DNA from: Pseudomonadota bacterium
Lineage (GTDB): Bacteria; Pseudomonadota; Alphaproteobacteria; Rhodospirillales; UBA2165
DNA length: 7,737 nucleotides
Assembly (NCBI GenBank): GCA_027592155.1
Contig: JAQCKY010000090.1
Location: forward strand, 1-7,737
Direction of reading: 5' to 3'
Shown here: positions 1 to 5,913 of the stretch, one piece after another
Position numbering within the stretch: the stretch's first letter is position 1
Layout of the letters: the number at the start of each line of letters is the position of its first letter
The notes under the pieces: model-generated
The model's database searches: none
The model's input: only the letters and a program-made list of their open reading frames with translations
What the model was told of the DNA's origin: nothing
Made by a program: the position numbers and the translations under genes

Positions 1-834
1 CTCTAACACCTCCGCGTCCCAAATTTTTGCAATATAGGGATCGTCGAGATCCTCGAGCGTTGGTAGCGGAACGGAACCCCTCGCGATACCAAAGCTATTG
101 CCTTTACCGAATTCCTCGGTCTTAGGGCGCCAGCTTTCAAAGTTCGGATGAGTAAGAACCCATGATGTGTCGAACAGGATAAATGGCGTTAGGAACTTGC
201 GCTGAGTGCGCTGGACAATCGTCTTTGATATATCGCCAATGGCAACACCGGTTATATAAATACCGAGAAGCTTGCCGTTGCGTTTGAGCGGTATCCAGGC
301 GCTGAGGCTAAGGGTTTGGATGGGTGCAAGCCACAGCGGTGGAAACCATTGCACGCCGGAAACAGTTTCCGCCGTCTTTAGGATGCGTGTGGAAACATTT
401 CGGTCGGGCGTGATATTTTCGATTACCATGCCGGTCCCGACGTTGTATCCCCTAACTTCTTGATTCGGTCGCAATAGGGCAATCGACAGGATCTGGGGTG
501 AACTTGCGGGGATAACCTTGATGACGGAATCCCACTGCTCGACGTCGTTTATGTCGAGCTGCCCAGACTCGACTTGATCCGCGATCCACTTTGCCTGATT
601 TGCGATCGGTTCGAGCTGTGCGTCGATGTCTTTTACCATCCCGTCCATGACCAGAACGGCGCGATCGAATCCCACGGCGCGGGTGTTCTCAAGGGCGCTG
701 GTAATGCCGAGAAAAAATGTCAGCGCAACCGCGACCAATGTCATGCCGACGGTACCGAACAATAAGACTACCAAGATGGGAATCCGGCGGCGAGGACGGC
801 GTCGGACTGGTTCTTTAATTCTCGTGGAGGGCAC
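1..834 (-). CDS. Probable class III adenylate/guanylate cyclase, N-terminal sensor half (partial, runs off left edge)
   Basis: The frame is open from the stop codons at 892-900 to the left edge, and the C-terminus is outside the window. The only standard start in frame is GTG at 834, giving 278 visible codons; no good ribosome binding site precedes it, so the start is tentative. The protein begins with an Arg-rich segment (RRRPRRRIP, residues 11-19), then a transmembrane helix (about 18-44), then an extracytoplasmic region with features of a Cache-like sensor, including QLEPIANQAKWIADQVESG and, near residues 256-278, a PLPTLEDLDDPYIAKIWD segment. This order matches from memory the sensor regions of alphaproteobacterial membrane cyclases, where HAMP and catalytic domains follow; those would lie off the edge. 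A histidine kinase or other HAMP-type receptor with the same sensor is the main alternative. It is divergent from the hydrolase at 918 across 83 bases. Confidence 0.68.
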   Translation of the reverse strand, partial: MPSTRIKEPVRRRPRRRIPILVVLLFGTVGMTLVAVALTFFLGITSALENTRAVGFDRAVLVMDGMVKDIDAQLEPIANQAKWIADQVESGQLDINDVEQWDSVIKVIPASSPQILSIALLRPNQEVRGYNVGTGMVIENITPDRNVSTRILKTAETVSGVQWFPPLWLAPIQTLSLSAWIPLKRNGKLLGIYITGVAIGDISKTIVQRTQRKFLTPFILFDTSWVLTHPNFESWRPKTEEFGKGNSFGIARGSVPLPTLEDLDDPYIAKIWDAEVLE

Positions 835-906
835 GGTGTCGATGATTTTAACCCCAGCAAGTGCGTTTGTTACGGAGAATATCCGGTTAAACTACTCTCA
901 ATAGTT

Positions 907-911
907 AGGAG
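907..911 (+). promoter_or_regulatory. Ribosome binding site of the hydrolase gene
   Basis: AGGAG lies six bases before the ATG at 918 and fixes that start. No convincing -35/-10 pair was found in the 83-base divergent region 835-917; TTGTTA at 867 has no good partner. Confidence 0.7.
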
Positions 912-917
912 ATCACC

Positions 918-1802
918 ATGCCCCATGCAACAGCGGCCGACGGCGTAAAGCTTTATTATGAGGAAACCGGAAGCGGTATTCCGATCATCTTTTCCCATGA
1001 ATTTGCCGGGGACTACCGGAGTTGGGAGGCACAGATGCGGTTTTTCTCCCGGCGCTACCGATGCATTACCTATTCATCGCGCGGTTATCCCAATTCCGAT
1101 ATTCCGGAGGATCAGAACGCCTATTCTCAAAATCATTTTCGGGACGATCTCATCGCTGTCCTGGATCATCTCGGTATCGAAAAAGCTCATATTGTTGGCC
1201 TCTCCATGGGAGCCTACTCGGCGGTCCAAGTGGGGCTTAGCTATCCAGAGCGGGTTCGCTCCCTCGTTTTGGCCGCTGTGGGCTCGGGAAGTGAGCCGGA
1301 CCGGGTAGCGGATTTTCGACAACATTCGGCGGAGACGGCGCAGCGGTTCTTTACGGAAGGCTCAGCGGCTCTCGCAAAGACATACGGGCAGGGGCCAACA
1401 CGGGTACAATTTATGAATAAAGACCCACGCGGATTTGCCGAATTCTCGCAGTGGTTCGCCGAGCATTCGAATATTGGAGCCGGTAATACGATGCGGGGTT
1501 TCCAGGGAGGCCGGGCGTCGCTCTGGGATTACGGGGCAGAGTTGGAGAAAATGCCCCATCCAACGTTGATCGTTGTCGGCGATGAAGACGAGGGCTGCAT
1601 TCGTCCCAGCCTCTATCTAAAACGCAGAATTCCGGCATCGGGGCTGGTTATGTTCCCAAAGACCGGGCATTGCGTTTCTCAGGAGGAGCCTGATTTGTTC
1701 AACCGAAGCTTGGTCGAATTTTATACTCAGGTTGGGACTGGGAACTGGCCAGCGCGTGATCCGCGGGCGGAAAAAGTGCCCATGCCAGGATTGCCCGAAT
1801 AG
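918..1802 (+). CDS. Alpha/beta hydrolase of the HEFAG type
   Basis: A complete 294-residue alpha/beta-hydrolase-fold protein, normal in length. The nucleophile elbow is G-L-S96-M-G, the acid is probably D224 (in GDED, D222 the alternative) and the base is H251 (in KTGHC). The oxyanion region reads SHEFAGDYRSWE (26-37), so the usual His-Gly is His-Glu; I recall this HEFAG form, with the following RYRCITY and RGYP motifs, as a conserved subgroup whose substrate is not established. Residues from about 272 form a tail (GNWPARDPRA...) beyond the fold, also familiar from this subgroup. There is no signal peptide, so it is probably cytoplasmic. An esterase or C-C/epoxide hydrolase activity is possible but cannot be read from sequence. 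The start has a good ribosome binding site and the gene is followed by its own intrinsic terminator, so it is probably monocistronic. Confidence 0.93.
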   Translation: MPHATAADGVKLYYEETGSGIPIIFSHEFAGDYRSWEAQMRFFSRRYRCITYSSRGYPNSDIPEDQNAYSQNHFRDDLIAVLDHLGIEKAHIVGLSMGAYSAVQVGLSYPERVRSLVLAAVGSGSEPDRVADFRQHSAETAQRFFTEGSAALAKTYGQGPTRVQFMNKDPRGFAEFSQWFAEHSNIGAGNTMRGFQGGRASLWDYGAELEKMPHPTLIVVGDEDEGCIRPSLYLKRRIPASGLVMFPKTGHCVSQEEPDLFNRSLVEFYTQVGTGNWPARDPRAEKVPMPGLPE

Positions 1803-1813
1803 GCAAATATTTC

Positions 1814-1852
1814 CGGGTAATTTGTTGCTAGAAATACCTGTTTTATTTTTTT
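1814..1852 (+). terminator. Intrinsic terminator of the hydrolase gene
   Basis: The stem runs 1814-1823 with 1832-1840: nine pairs including one G-U, a single bulged A at 1819 and an 8-base loop. It is followed at once by TTTTATTTTTTT (1841-1852). Hairpin plus T-tract 11 bases after the stop codon at 1800-1802 is the canonical rho-independent form. Confidence 0.72.
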
Positions 1853-1938
1853 CTATAAGACTCAAGCGCTTATCAGCCGTGGATTTCGGCCCGGCTCTTG
1901 CATCCTCTGTTCGCAATAATAAACGCTATGCCTACACC

Positions 1939-1945
1939 AAGGAGG
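1939..1945 (+). promoter_or_regulatory. Strong ribosome binding site of the 39-residue gene
   Basis: AAGGAGG sits five bases before the ATG at 1951 and is close to a perfect complement of the 16S 3' end. It is the strongest Shine-Dalgarno match in the window placed in front of a credible start, and the main reason for calling the small gene. No convincing promoter was found in 1853-1938; TATAAG at 1854 and TTGCAT at 1898 lack good partners. Confidence 0.7.
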
Positions 1946-1950
1946 TCACC

Positions 1951-2070
1951 ATGAGAGAGGGCAACCCGCGCCCGGACCGAATGGTTTTGGTAGACGGTCG
2001 ATTGAACCGTCCCCATATCCATGATGATCGACTGAACTTGTCACACCAAAATGGTGGGCAATCGGGCTGA
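1951..2070 (+). CDS. Small 39-residue protein of unknown function
   Basis: The frame encodes 39 residues beginning MREGNPRPDR and ending QNGGQSG. I do not recognise the family. It is hydrophilic, has no membrane segment or signal peptide, is rich in Arg and Asn, and holds H22, H24, D25, D26 and H32, which could bind a metal (inference only). The motif D-x-R-L-N occurs twice (15-19 and 25-29 as DGRLN and DDRLN-like), mirrored by a 12-of-15-base direct repeat at 1994-2008 and 2024-2038. The same frame is open back to 1732, but the longer version would read through the hydrolase end and its terminator, and only ATG 1951 has a ribosome binding site. Terminators on both sides suggest a small independent transcript. 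A short peptide encoded on a regulatory RNA is an alternative. Confidence 0.6.
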   Translation: MREGNPRPDRMVLVDGRLNRPHIHDDRLNLSHQNGGQSG

Positions 2071-2083
2071 TTACGGTTCGGTG

Positions 2084-2131
2084 GGCGGGGGTTGCAGGTT
2101 GCTCAGGCGCCTGTAGCCTCCGCCTCTGATT
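2084..2131 (+). terminator. Terminator-like hairpin after the 39-residue gene
   Basis: GGCGGGGGTTGCAGG (2084-2098) pairs along 15 bases with 2110-2124, with three G-U pairs and an 11-base loop, followed by the weak T-rich TCTGATTT. The G-U pairs become A-C mismatches on the opposite strand, so the structure favours plus-strand RNA. It lies 13 bases after the stop of the small gene. It may also slow transcripts of the convergent HIT gene. Confidence 0.55.
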
Positions 2132-2147
2132 TCGGGGCTTGCCTTGC

Positions 2148-2576
2148 CTAGCCTCGGTTGAGGGCGGCTTCTAACGCCGCGATAGTCTTCGCTTTTTCAG
2201 GGTCCGAGTAGGGCTGTTTGACGTGTGGCTCACGCTCGCCCGGCCCCCAGACAGGATCCGGCCATAGCGGATCCCCTTCGCGCCGCCCCAGCACGTGGAT
2301 GTGGAGTTGCGGGACCATATTGCCGATGGCGCCAATGTTGATTTTTTCCGGTTGGAAGGCCCTCGTCAGGGTTTTGGATGCCCGCGTGATCTCTGCCATC
2401 AGCGTCGTTTGATCCTCGTTGGAGAGGTCATGAATTTCCCGTATCCCGCCCCGCCGTGGGACCAGCACCAGCCAAGGAAATCGGCTGTCGTCGACAAGGA
2501 AGACGGTTGAAAGGTCCCAGTCGGCAAAATGGATGTTGGCCGCGAGCCTGGAGTCGAATTCAAATTCGGACGTCAT
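2148..2576 (-). CDS. HIT-family nucleotide hydrolase
   Basis: A complete 142-residue protein of the histidine triad superfamily, whose members hydrolyse or transfer nucleoside phosphates such as Ap4A or nucleoside phosphoramidates. The N-terminal beta-sheet part includes FPWLVLVPRR (33-42), and the active-site segment is N-M-V-P-Q90-L-H92-I-H94-V-L. The first His of the usual H-x-H-x-H is Gln here, while the catalytic middle position is retained as H92; I recall this Gln as usual in the bacterial subgroup that also carries the later W-P-D-P-V-W-G segment (about 105-111). It is predicted cytoplasmic. The gene starts 17 bases after the AsmA-like gene, suggesting co-transcription; its own ribosome binding site is weak. 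The exact substrate cannot be inferred. Confidence 0.93.
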   Translation of the reverse strand: MTSEFEFDSRLAANIHFADWDLSTVFLVDDSRFPWLVLVPRRGGIREIHDLSNEDQTTLMAEITRASKTLTRAFQPEKINIGAIGNMVPQLHIHVLGRREGDPLWPDPVWGPGEREPHVKQPYSDPEKAKTIAALEAALNRG

Positions 2577-2593
2577 GACCCGCGGCCTGTTTC

Positions 2594-3505
2594 TTATTTG
2601 CCAAACAATCCTTTAATGGCATCGCCAGCGCCTTTGGCCCCCTCGGTTACGGTTTTGCCGACACCACCAGCACCTTCGGTAATGGTTTTTCCCATGCTAC
2701 CGGCACCCTCCGTCACGGACTTCATGGCGCCTTTAGCGGCATCACCAAGCTTGCCGACCATTTCCTTCGCCGCATTGATCAGATCTCCCGTCATCGCATC
2801 CGTGATTTCTTTTTGCACGGCGGGGATCAAAATCGCCGCTATTTCGGCGGGGGGCAACCCTCCCTCTTTTTTGCCGATGTTATCAAGGGAGATCGAGAAT
2901 GGCGGGATTGATTTATCTAGCATCAGACCGGATTGGGAAACCGCTCGTACTTTGACATTGTTCATCCGGAATTTTTCGATAATTAATTTCGGTCCGTCTC
3001 CCGACTTGTCGTTATCTGCAGTCGCTGTTTGCCCGTTGCCGGATCCGATATTCTTTTTAACGTATGAATCAACATTTCTTTGAATCGTCATAAAGTTCGA
3101 TGTCTCTAACGATTCTTGGATTGAGGCCATCGCCTTCAGTGGGTTGAAGCTGAATTTTTGGAACTCCGCGATAACATCGGGTGAGTCGATGATCACCTGA
3201 TTAATAACGATCGTGTCGCTTGTGATCGTTCCGGTATCTATCTTTACCGCGACCTCTCCCAGCACGAATGTGTGGGGCGTTTTGAAGCCCTTCGGGTTTC
3301 GGATGACCAAACCGGTTAAGGTAGCCTCGCCACTGGTCAGAGAGAGATCGACCTTGTCTAATGTCACCTCTGCTTGAGTTAATTCCGGACCGAGTGTTTC
3401 GACGGTCTTTTTAATAATATCGCCGGCAAAGAAAACCGTACCTGCGACGACTGCGATCACGATCGCGACAACGGCGCCGCCGCCATAGACGAGCAATTTT
3501 TTCAT
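2594..3505 (-). CDS. AsmA-like membrane-anchored periplasmic protein with C-terminal 11-residue repeats
   Basis: A 303-residue protein with one N-terminal hydrophobic helix (about 5-27, MKKLL start), acting as anchor or uncleaved signal, so the rest is probably periplasmic. Residues about 45-120 read like the beta-rich repeats of AsmA/DUF748-type proteins: AEVTLDKVDLSLTSGEATLTGL, then IRNPKGF and a SDTIVINQVIIDSPDV segment. AsmA-related proteins are linked to lipid transport and outer-membrane assembly, but this is much shorter than AsmA itself, and a precise role cannot be stated. Residues 262-294 are three copies of an 11-residue unit K-[ST]-[VI]-T-E-G-A-[GK]-x-x-G, then DAIKGLFGK; the unit would form an amphipathic, LEA-like helix. 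The ribosome binding site AGGGAGA is well placed. It is the first gene of a pair with the HIT gene downstream. Confidence 0.85.
   Translation of the reverse strand: MKKLLVYGGGAVVAIVIAVVAGTVFFAGDIIKKTVETLGPELTQAEVTLDKVDLSLTSGEATLTGLVIRNPKGFKTPHTFVLGEVAVKIDTGTITSDTIVINQVIIDSPDVIAEFQKFSFNPLKAMASIQESLETSNFMTIQRNVDSYVKKNIGSGNGQTATADNDKSGDGPKLIIEKFRMNNVKVRAVSQSGLMLDKSIPPFSISLDNIGKKEGGLPPAEIAAILIPAVQKEITDAMTGDLINAAKEMVGKLGDAAKGAMKSVTEGAGSMGKTITEGAGGVGKTVTEGAKGAGDAIKGLFGK
2624..2722 (-). repeat. Three tandem 33-base units coding 11-residue repeats
   Basis: Residues 262-294 of the AsmA-like protein are encoded by three diverged 33-base units. The protein repeat is clearer than the DNA repeat, which suggests selection on the peptide rather than a recent duplication. 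Confidence 0.75.
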
Positions 3506-3512
3506 CGGAAAC

Positions 3513-3519
3513 TCTCCCT
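3513..3519 (-). promoter_or_regulatory. Ribosome binding site of the AsmA-like gene
   Basis: On the minus strand AGGGAGA stands seven bases before the ATG at 3505 and supports this start. Confidence 0.65.
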
Positions 3520-3561
3520 ACCGATCAAATGGAATAAACGAATTGTACCCTCTTAGATGAA

Positions 3562-3590
3562 GTCGTAACGCCGCCTCGATTGTGGGTCAA
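3562..3590 (-). promoter_or_regulatory. Possible sigma-70-type promoter of the AsmA-like/HIT pair
   Basis: On the minus strand TTGACC (3585-3590) is followed after 17 bases by TACGAC (3562-3567). The -35 matches five of six bases but the -10 is poor. A better -10-like hexamer, TACAAT at 3542-3547, has no good -35. The 213-base gap after the upstream gene's stem-loop fits a promoter somewhere here. Confidence 0.33.
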
Positions 3591-3657
3591 GGGCGCCGGA
3601 CCGATGGTTTTCCAAAGGTCAGTTTAAGGCTTCAAATTTGCGCACCCAACCGGGCGC

Positions 3658-3673
3658 CCGGCGATATCTCCGG
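3658..3673. repeat. Near-perfect 16-base palindrome centred on GATATC
   Basis: CCGGCGATATCTCCGG is symmetrical except for one base pair on each side of the central GATATC. It lies between the stem-loop of the Deg-like gene and the possible promoter of the AsmA-like gene, so a protein binding site is possible, but chance is not excluded. Confidence 0.3.
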
Positions 3674-3678
3674 CAATC

Positions 3679-3717
3679 TCCCTATATCCACCGATTTTGA
3701 GGTGGGGGATATAGGGA
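3679..3717 (-). terminator. Strong stem-loop after the Deg-like gene
   Basis: Positions 3679-3692 pair with 3701-3717: nine outer pairs (TCCCTATAT/ATATAGGGA), a bulge of three G at 3706-3708, then five inner pairs (CCACC/GGTGG) around an 8-base loop. It begins directly after the TAA at 3719-3721. There is no T-tract on either strand, so it may act as a tract-less terminator or as a 3' end stabiliser. Confidence 0.5.
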
Positions 3718-3718
3718 A

Positions 3719-4738
3719 TTAGTGCTGTTTACGCCGTTGCATGAATCTATAGCGACTGCCCGAAATAACCCGAATATCCATGCTCTCGCCGTCGCGGCGG
3801 ATGTTGATTAGAATTTCATCACCCTCCACGCCGGCGCTCCAAACCTGTTCATACATTTCGCTCAGCGTCGTAACCGGGTTGTTTTCGATGCCGACGACGA
3901 GGTCTCCCGGTTCAATACCGGCATCTTCTGCCGGTCCGTCGGGTGTGACCCCGGAAACGAACAGGCGTTCCATGGCCTCCGCGGTATAGATTCCCAGCCA
4001 CGGGCGTGTCGGCCCCGTGACCATGCCGTGGCTGATGAGGTCGTCATAGATTGGCTTTAACAGGTTGATGGGAACGAACATATTGCCCGGGCTCTCGCGC
4101 CGTCCGACCTCGGCATCGTTGACCCAAAGGGAGCCAATACCTCTGAGAGTACCGTCTCTGCCAAAGAGTCCGGCACCACTCCAATTCGGGTGGAGAGGGG
4201 CGGTAAAAATTGCCCGGTTGAGAAGGTATTCCCAGGATCCGGCGAACTCTCTCCGCGAGACAACGGATCCGCTAATCGCATGGTTCGGCCCTCCATAGGC
4301 GGCCATGATGACGTAGTCCTGTTCCGACAACATGTCGGAATCACCAAGTTTTACAGGCTTTAGTCCCATGTCCGATTGCGAATGGATGATCGCCAGGCCT
4401 GACTCATGATTATAACCGACTAGTTCGGCTTGGACCGATTTGCCCCCCCGAGAATGGAGGACGATGTGATTTGCATCCACGACCAAATAGCCGATGGTCA
4501 GGAACATTCCTTCCTTATCGATCATGACCGCGTTGCCCTGGCGCTCCGTGCCTAGGGTTCGGGCGCTGAACGAATCCGGCGGCACTTGTGACTCAAGCCG
4601 AACGACCGAGGATAAAACCTCTTCCAGATCAAACGCTACTTCTTCCTGTTTCGGATGCGGTGCCATCCGCAATGCCGGATCCAACAGGTGCAACAGACCG
4701 CTTGGTCGATGCCCGTTTGCTTTTTCGATCCCTGCCAT
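3719..4738 (-). CDS. Deg/HtrA-like S1C protease homologue with PDZ domain, catalytic residues degenerate
   Basis: A 339-residue trypsin-fold domain (about 35-240) followed by one PDZ domain (about 247-331, with the WLGIY entry and GPAEDAGIEPGD core). Aligned by eye to DegP, the His of TNNHVV is Y84 (TIGYLVV), the Asp of the S-D-[IL]-A motif is G114 (SGLAI), while the Ser of GNSGG is kept as S187 (NWSGAG). Proteolysis by the classical triad is therefore unlikely; a binding or chaperone role is an inference. I recall the TIGYLV and WEYLL...IFTAP motifs as shared by an alphaproteobacterial subgroup, so this is probably not a recent pseudogene. No signal peptide or membrane helix is visible, unusual for a Deg protein. 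The ATG at 4738 overlaps the stop of a small upstream frame (TGATG); M25 is an alternative start. It is the last gene before the 3679-3717 stem-loop. Confidence 0.88.
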   Translation of the reverse strand: MAGIEKANGHRPSGLLHLLDPALRMAPHPKQEEVAFDLEEVLSSVVRLESQVPPDSFSARTLGTERQGNAVMIDKEGMFLTIGYLVVDANHIVLHSRGGKSVQAELVGYNHESGLAIIHSQSDMGLKPVKLGDSDMLSEQDYVIMAAYGGPNHAISGSVVSRREFAGSWEYLLNRAIFTAPLHPNWSGAGLFGRDGTLRGIGSLWVNDAEVGRRESPGNMFVPINLLKPIYDDLISHGMVTGPTRPWLGIYTAEAMERLFVSGVTPDGPAEDAGIEPGDLVVGIENNPVTTLSEMYEQVWSAGVEGDEILINIRRDGESMDIRVISGSRYRFMQRRKQH

Positions 4739-4854
4739 CAGAGAAAGTTCCCGTGGTTAGTTTCCATTGCGTGTCCCATTTCCGTGCTGGCCGCCTGCAG
4801 ACCCTTATGGCTGTCGGCCGGATAATTGAGTTCTGTTATTCCGTAGCGAGGCAT
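4738..4854 (-). CDS. Possible 38-residue peptide gene coupled to the Deg-like gene
   Basis: An ATG at 4854, six bases after the transporter stop, opens a 38-codon frame beginning MPRYGITELNYPAD and ending NHGNFL. Its TGA overlaps the ATG of the Deg-like gene as TGATG, the arrangement typical of translational coupling. It fills almost the whole 122-base gap between the two larger genes. There is no Shine-Dalgarno sequence before the ATG, so translation would depend on ribosomes ending the transporter gene. I do not recognise the peptide; it is soluble, with three His and three Met. A chance open frame is a real alternative. Confidence 0.4.
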   Translation of the reverse strand: MPRYGITELNYPADSHKGLQAASTEMGHAMETNHGNFL

Positions 4855-4860
4855 GAGCGA

Positions 4861-5787
4861 TCAGTCAATCACAGGAGGATTGTAGGTCCGGCGTTCCTTG
4901 GCGAACAGGAGATACTCTCTCCGGGCAACATAGGTGGTCGATCCGACGATAATCAGCGCGCCGACCCAAGTCCAAAATTCGGGCAATTCGGCGAATGCAA
5001 AATACCCGATTAATGCAGCGTAAATGAGGCGAACGAACACGAACGGCTCTAGGAAACTGGCGTCCGCCTTACTCAGGGCGAGGACCAAGCTAATGTGTGC
5101 CAAAGCGACGAGCATTCCGACCCCCAACAGCCAGGCAAGCTGAACCGGCGTCGGCCAGGTCCAAACAAACAAGGCGGGAATGAAGGTTATGGGTGTCTGC
5201 AACATCGCAACGTAAGCGCCGACGACCATGGGACTGTCGAATTGCGACAAATGTTTGGCAAACAGCTTCGTGCCGGCGCTAAAAACTTGCGATACCAGGA
5301 CCAGGAGAAGGCCGATACTGACGGCCTCGAATCCGGGGCGAATAATAAACAGGGCTCCGAAGGCTCCAATCCCCAATGCGAGCCAACGCCTGTTTCCGAC
5401 TTTTTCACCGAGAAATAGGATGGCACCCAGCGTGACAAATAGCGGTGCGGTTAGGGCGAGGGCGGTTGCGTCCGCCAAGGGGGTAATTGCCAACGCCATG
5501 TACCATGCGGTCAGCGATCCGGCGTTGATGAAACCGCGGATAAAATGGAGGGGGAATTTATCGGTCTTTAGAACGGAGGGGCCATTTCTGATGATCCAGG
5601 GAACGTAAAAAAAGAACGAAAAAAGGTTGGAAAAAAATGCAATTTCGAACGGATGAATGCCATTCCCAATGTGGCGGACAATACCGTGGGATCCGGTGAA
5701 AAGCGCCGCGGATAGCATGGAAATAAGGATTGCCGGTAAAACGGCGGACGACGGGCCCCCCGCCGATCCTGGCCTGGGATCGTTCAT
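4861..5787 (-). CDS. EamA/DMT-superfamily transporter
   Basis: An inner-membrane drug/metabolite transporter of the EamA type with two homologous halves of five predicted helices each (first about 15-148, second about 154-289 in a 308-residue product). Typical features are the TPLADATALALTAPLF stretch and LGEKV at the end of helix 4, and the second-half counterpart FAELPEFWTWVGALIIVGS. The C-terminus is short, basic and cytoplasmic. Substrates in this family are varied (amino acids, purines, other metabolites), and none can be assigned. I chose ATG 5787 because the product then starts MNDPRPG just before helix 1. A GTG at 5856 would add 23 residues with no ribosome binding site and no homologous look, although neither start has a strong site. 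It lies 126 bases downstream of arfB. Confidence 0.92.
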   Translation of the reverse strand: MNDPRPGSAGGPSSAVLPAILISMLSAALFTGSHGIVRHIGNGIHPFEIAFFSNLFSFFFYVPWIIRNGPSVLKTDKFPLHFIRGFINAGSLTAWYMALAITPLADATALALTAPLFVTLGAILFLGEKVGNRRWLALGIGAFGALFIIRPGFEAVSIGLLLVLVSQVFSAGTKLFAKHLSQFDSPMVVGAYVAMLQTPITFIPALFVWTWPTPVQLAWLLGVGMLVALAHISLVLALSKADASFLEPFVFVRLIYAALIGYFAFAELPEFWTWVGALIIVGSTTYVARREYLLFAKERRTYNPPVID

Positions 5788-5827
5788 CCAGTAAGTTCGA
5801 TAATAGTTAAAGGAAAAGTGCCGCGTG

Positions 5828-5856
5828 AGCGTAGCAATCGTGCCGCAAACTGTCAC
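5828..5856 (-). promoter_or_regulatory. Possible promoter of the transporter gene
   Basis: On the minus strand GTGACA (5851-5856) and TACGCT (5828-5833) are separated by 17 bases. The -35 matches five of six bases but the -10 is weak. If real, it excludes the GTG start at 5856 and leaves a leader of about 35 bases before ATG 5787. Confidence 0.25.
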
Positions 5857-5913
5857 GCGAACTACGATCAGAAAAGAGAAAACCCAAGGAGGTCGACCGA
5901 CGGTGAGAACGGG

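Noticed and set aside
1732..1950. Longer version of the 39-residue gene starting inside the hydrolase
   Set aside because: It would be translated through the hydrolase C-terminus and a strong intrinsic terminator, and the start at 1732 lacks a ribosome binding site.
2089..2101. Short direct repeat GGTTGC-A-GGTTGC
   Set aside because: It is too short to mean anything alone and lies mostly in the hairpin after the small gene.
2529..3083. Plus-strand frame of 184 codons
   Set aside because: It is antisense to the AsmA-like gene; its Pro/Ala-rich text is the mirror of the Gly-rich repeat.
4588..5013. Plus-strand frame of 141 codons
   Set aside because: It is antisense to the end of the transporter, the small coupled frame and the Deg-like N-terminus, with no family likeness.
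5884..5910. AAGGAGGT on the plus strand before a GTG
   Set aside because: The GTG frame stops after four codons, so the match is chance.
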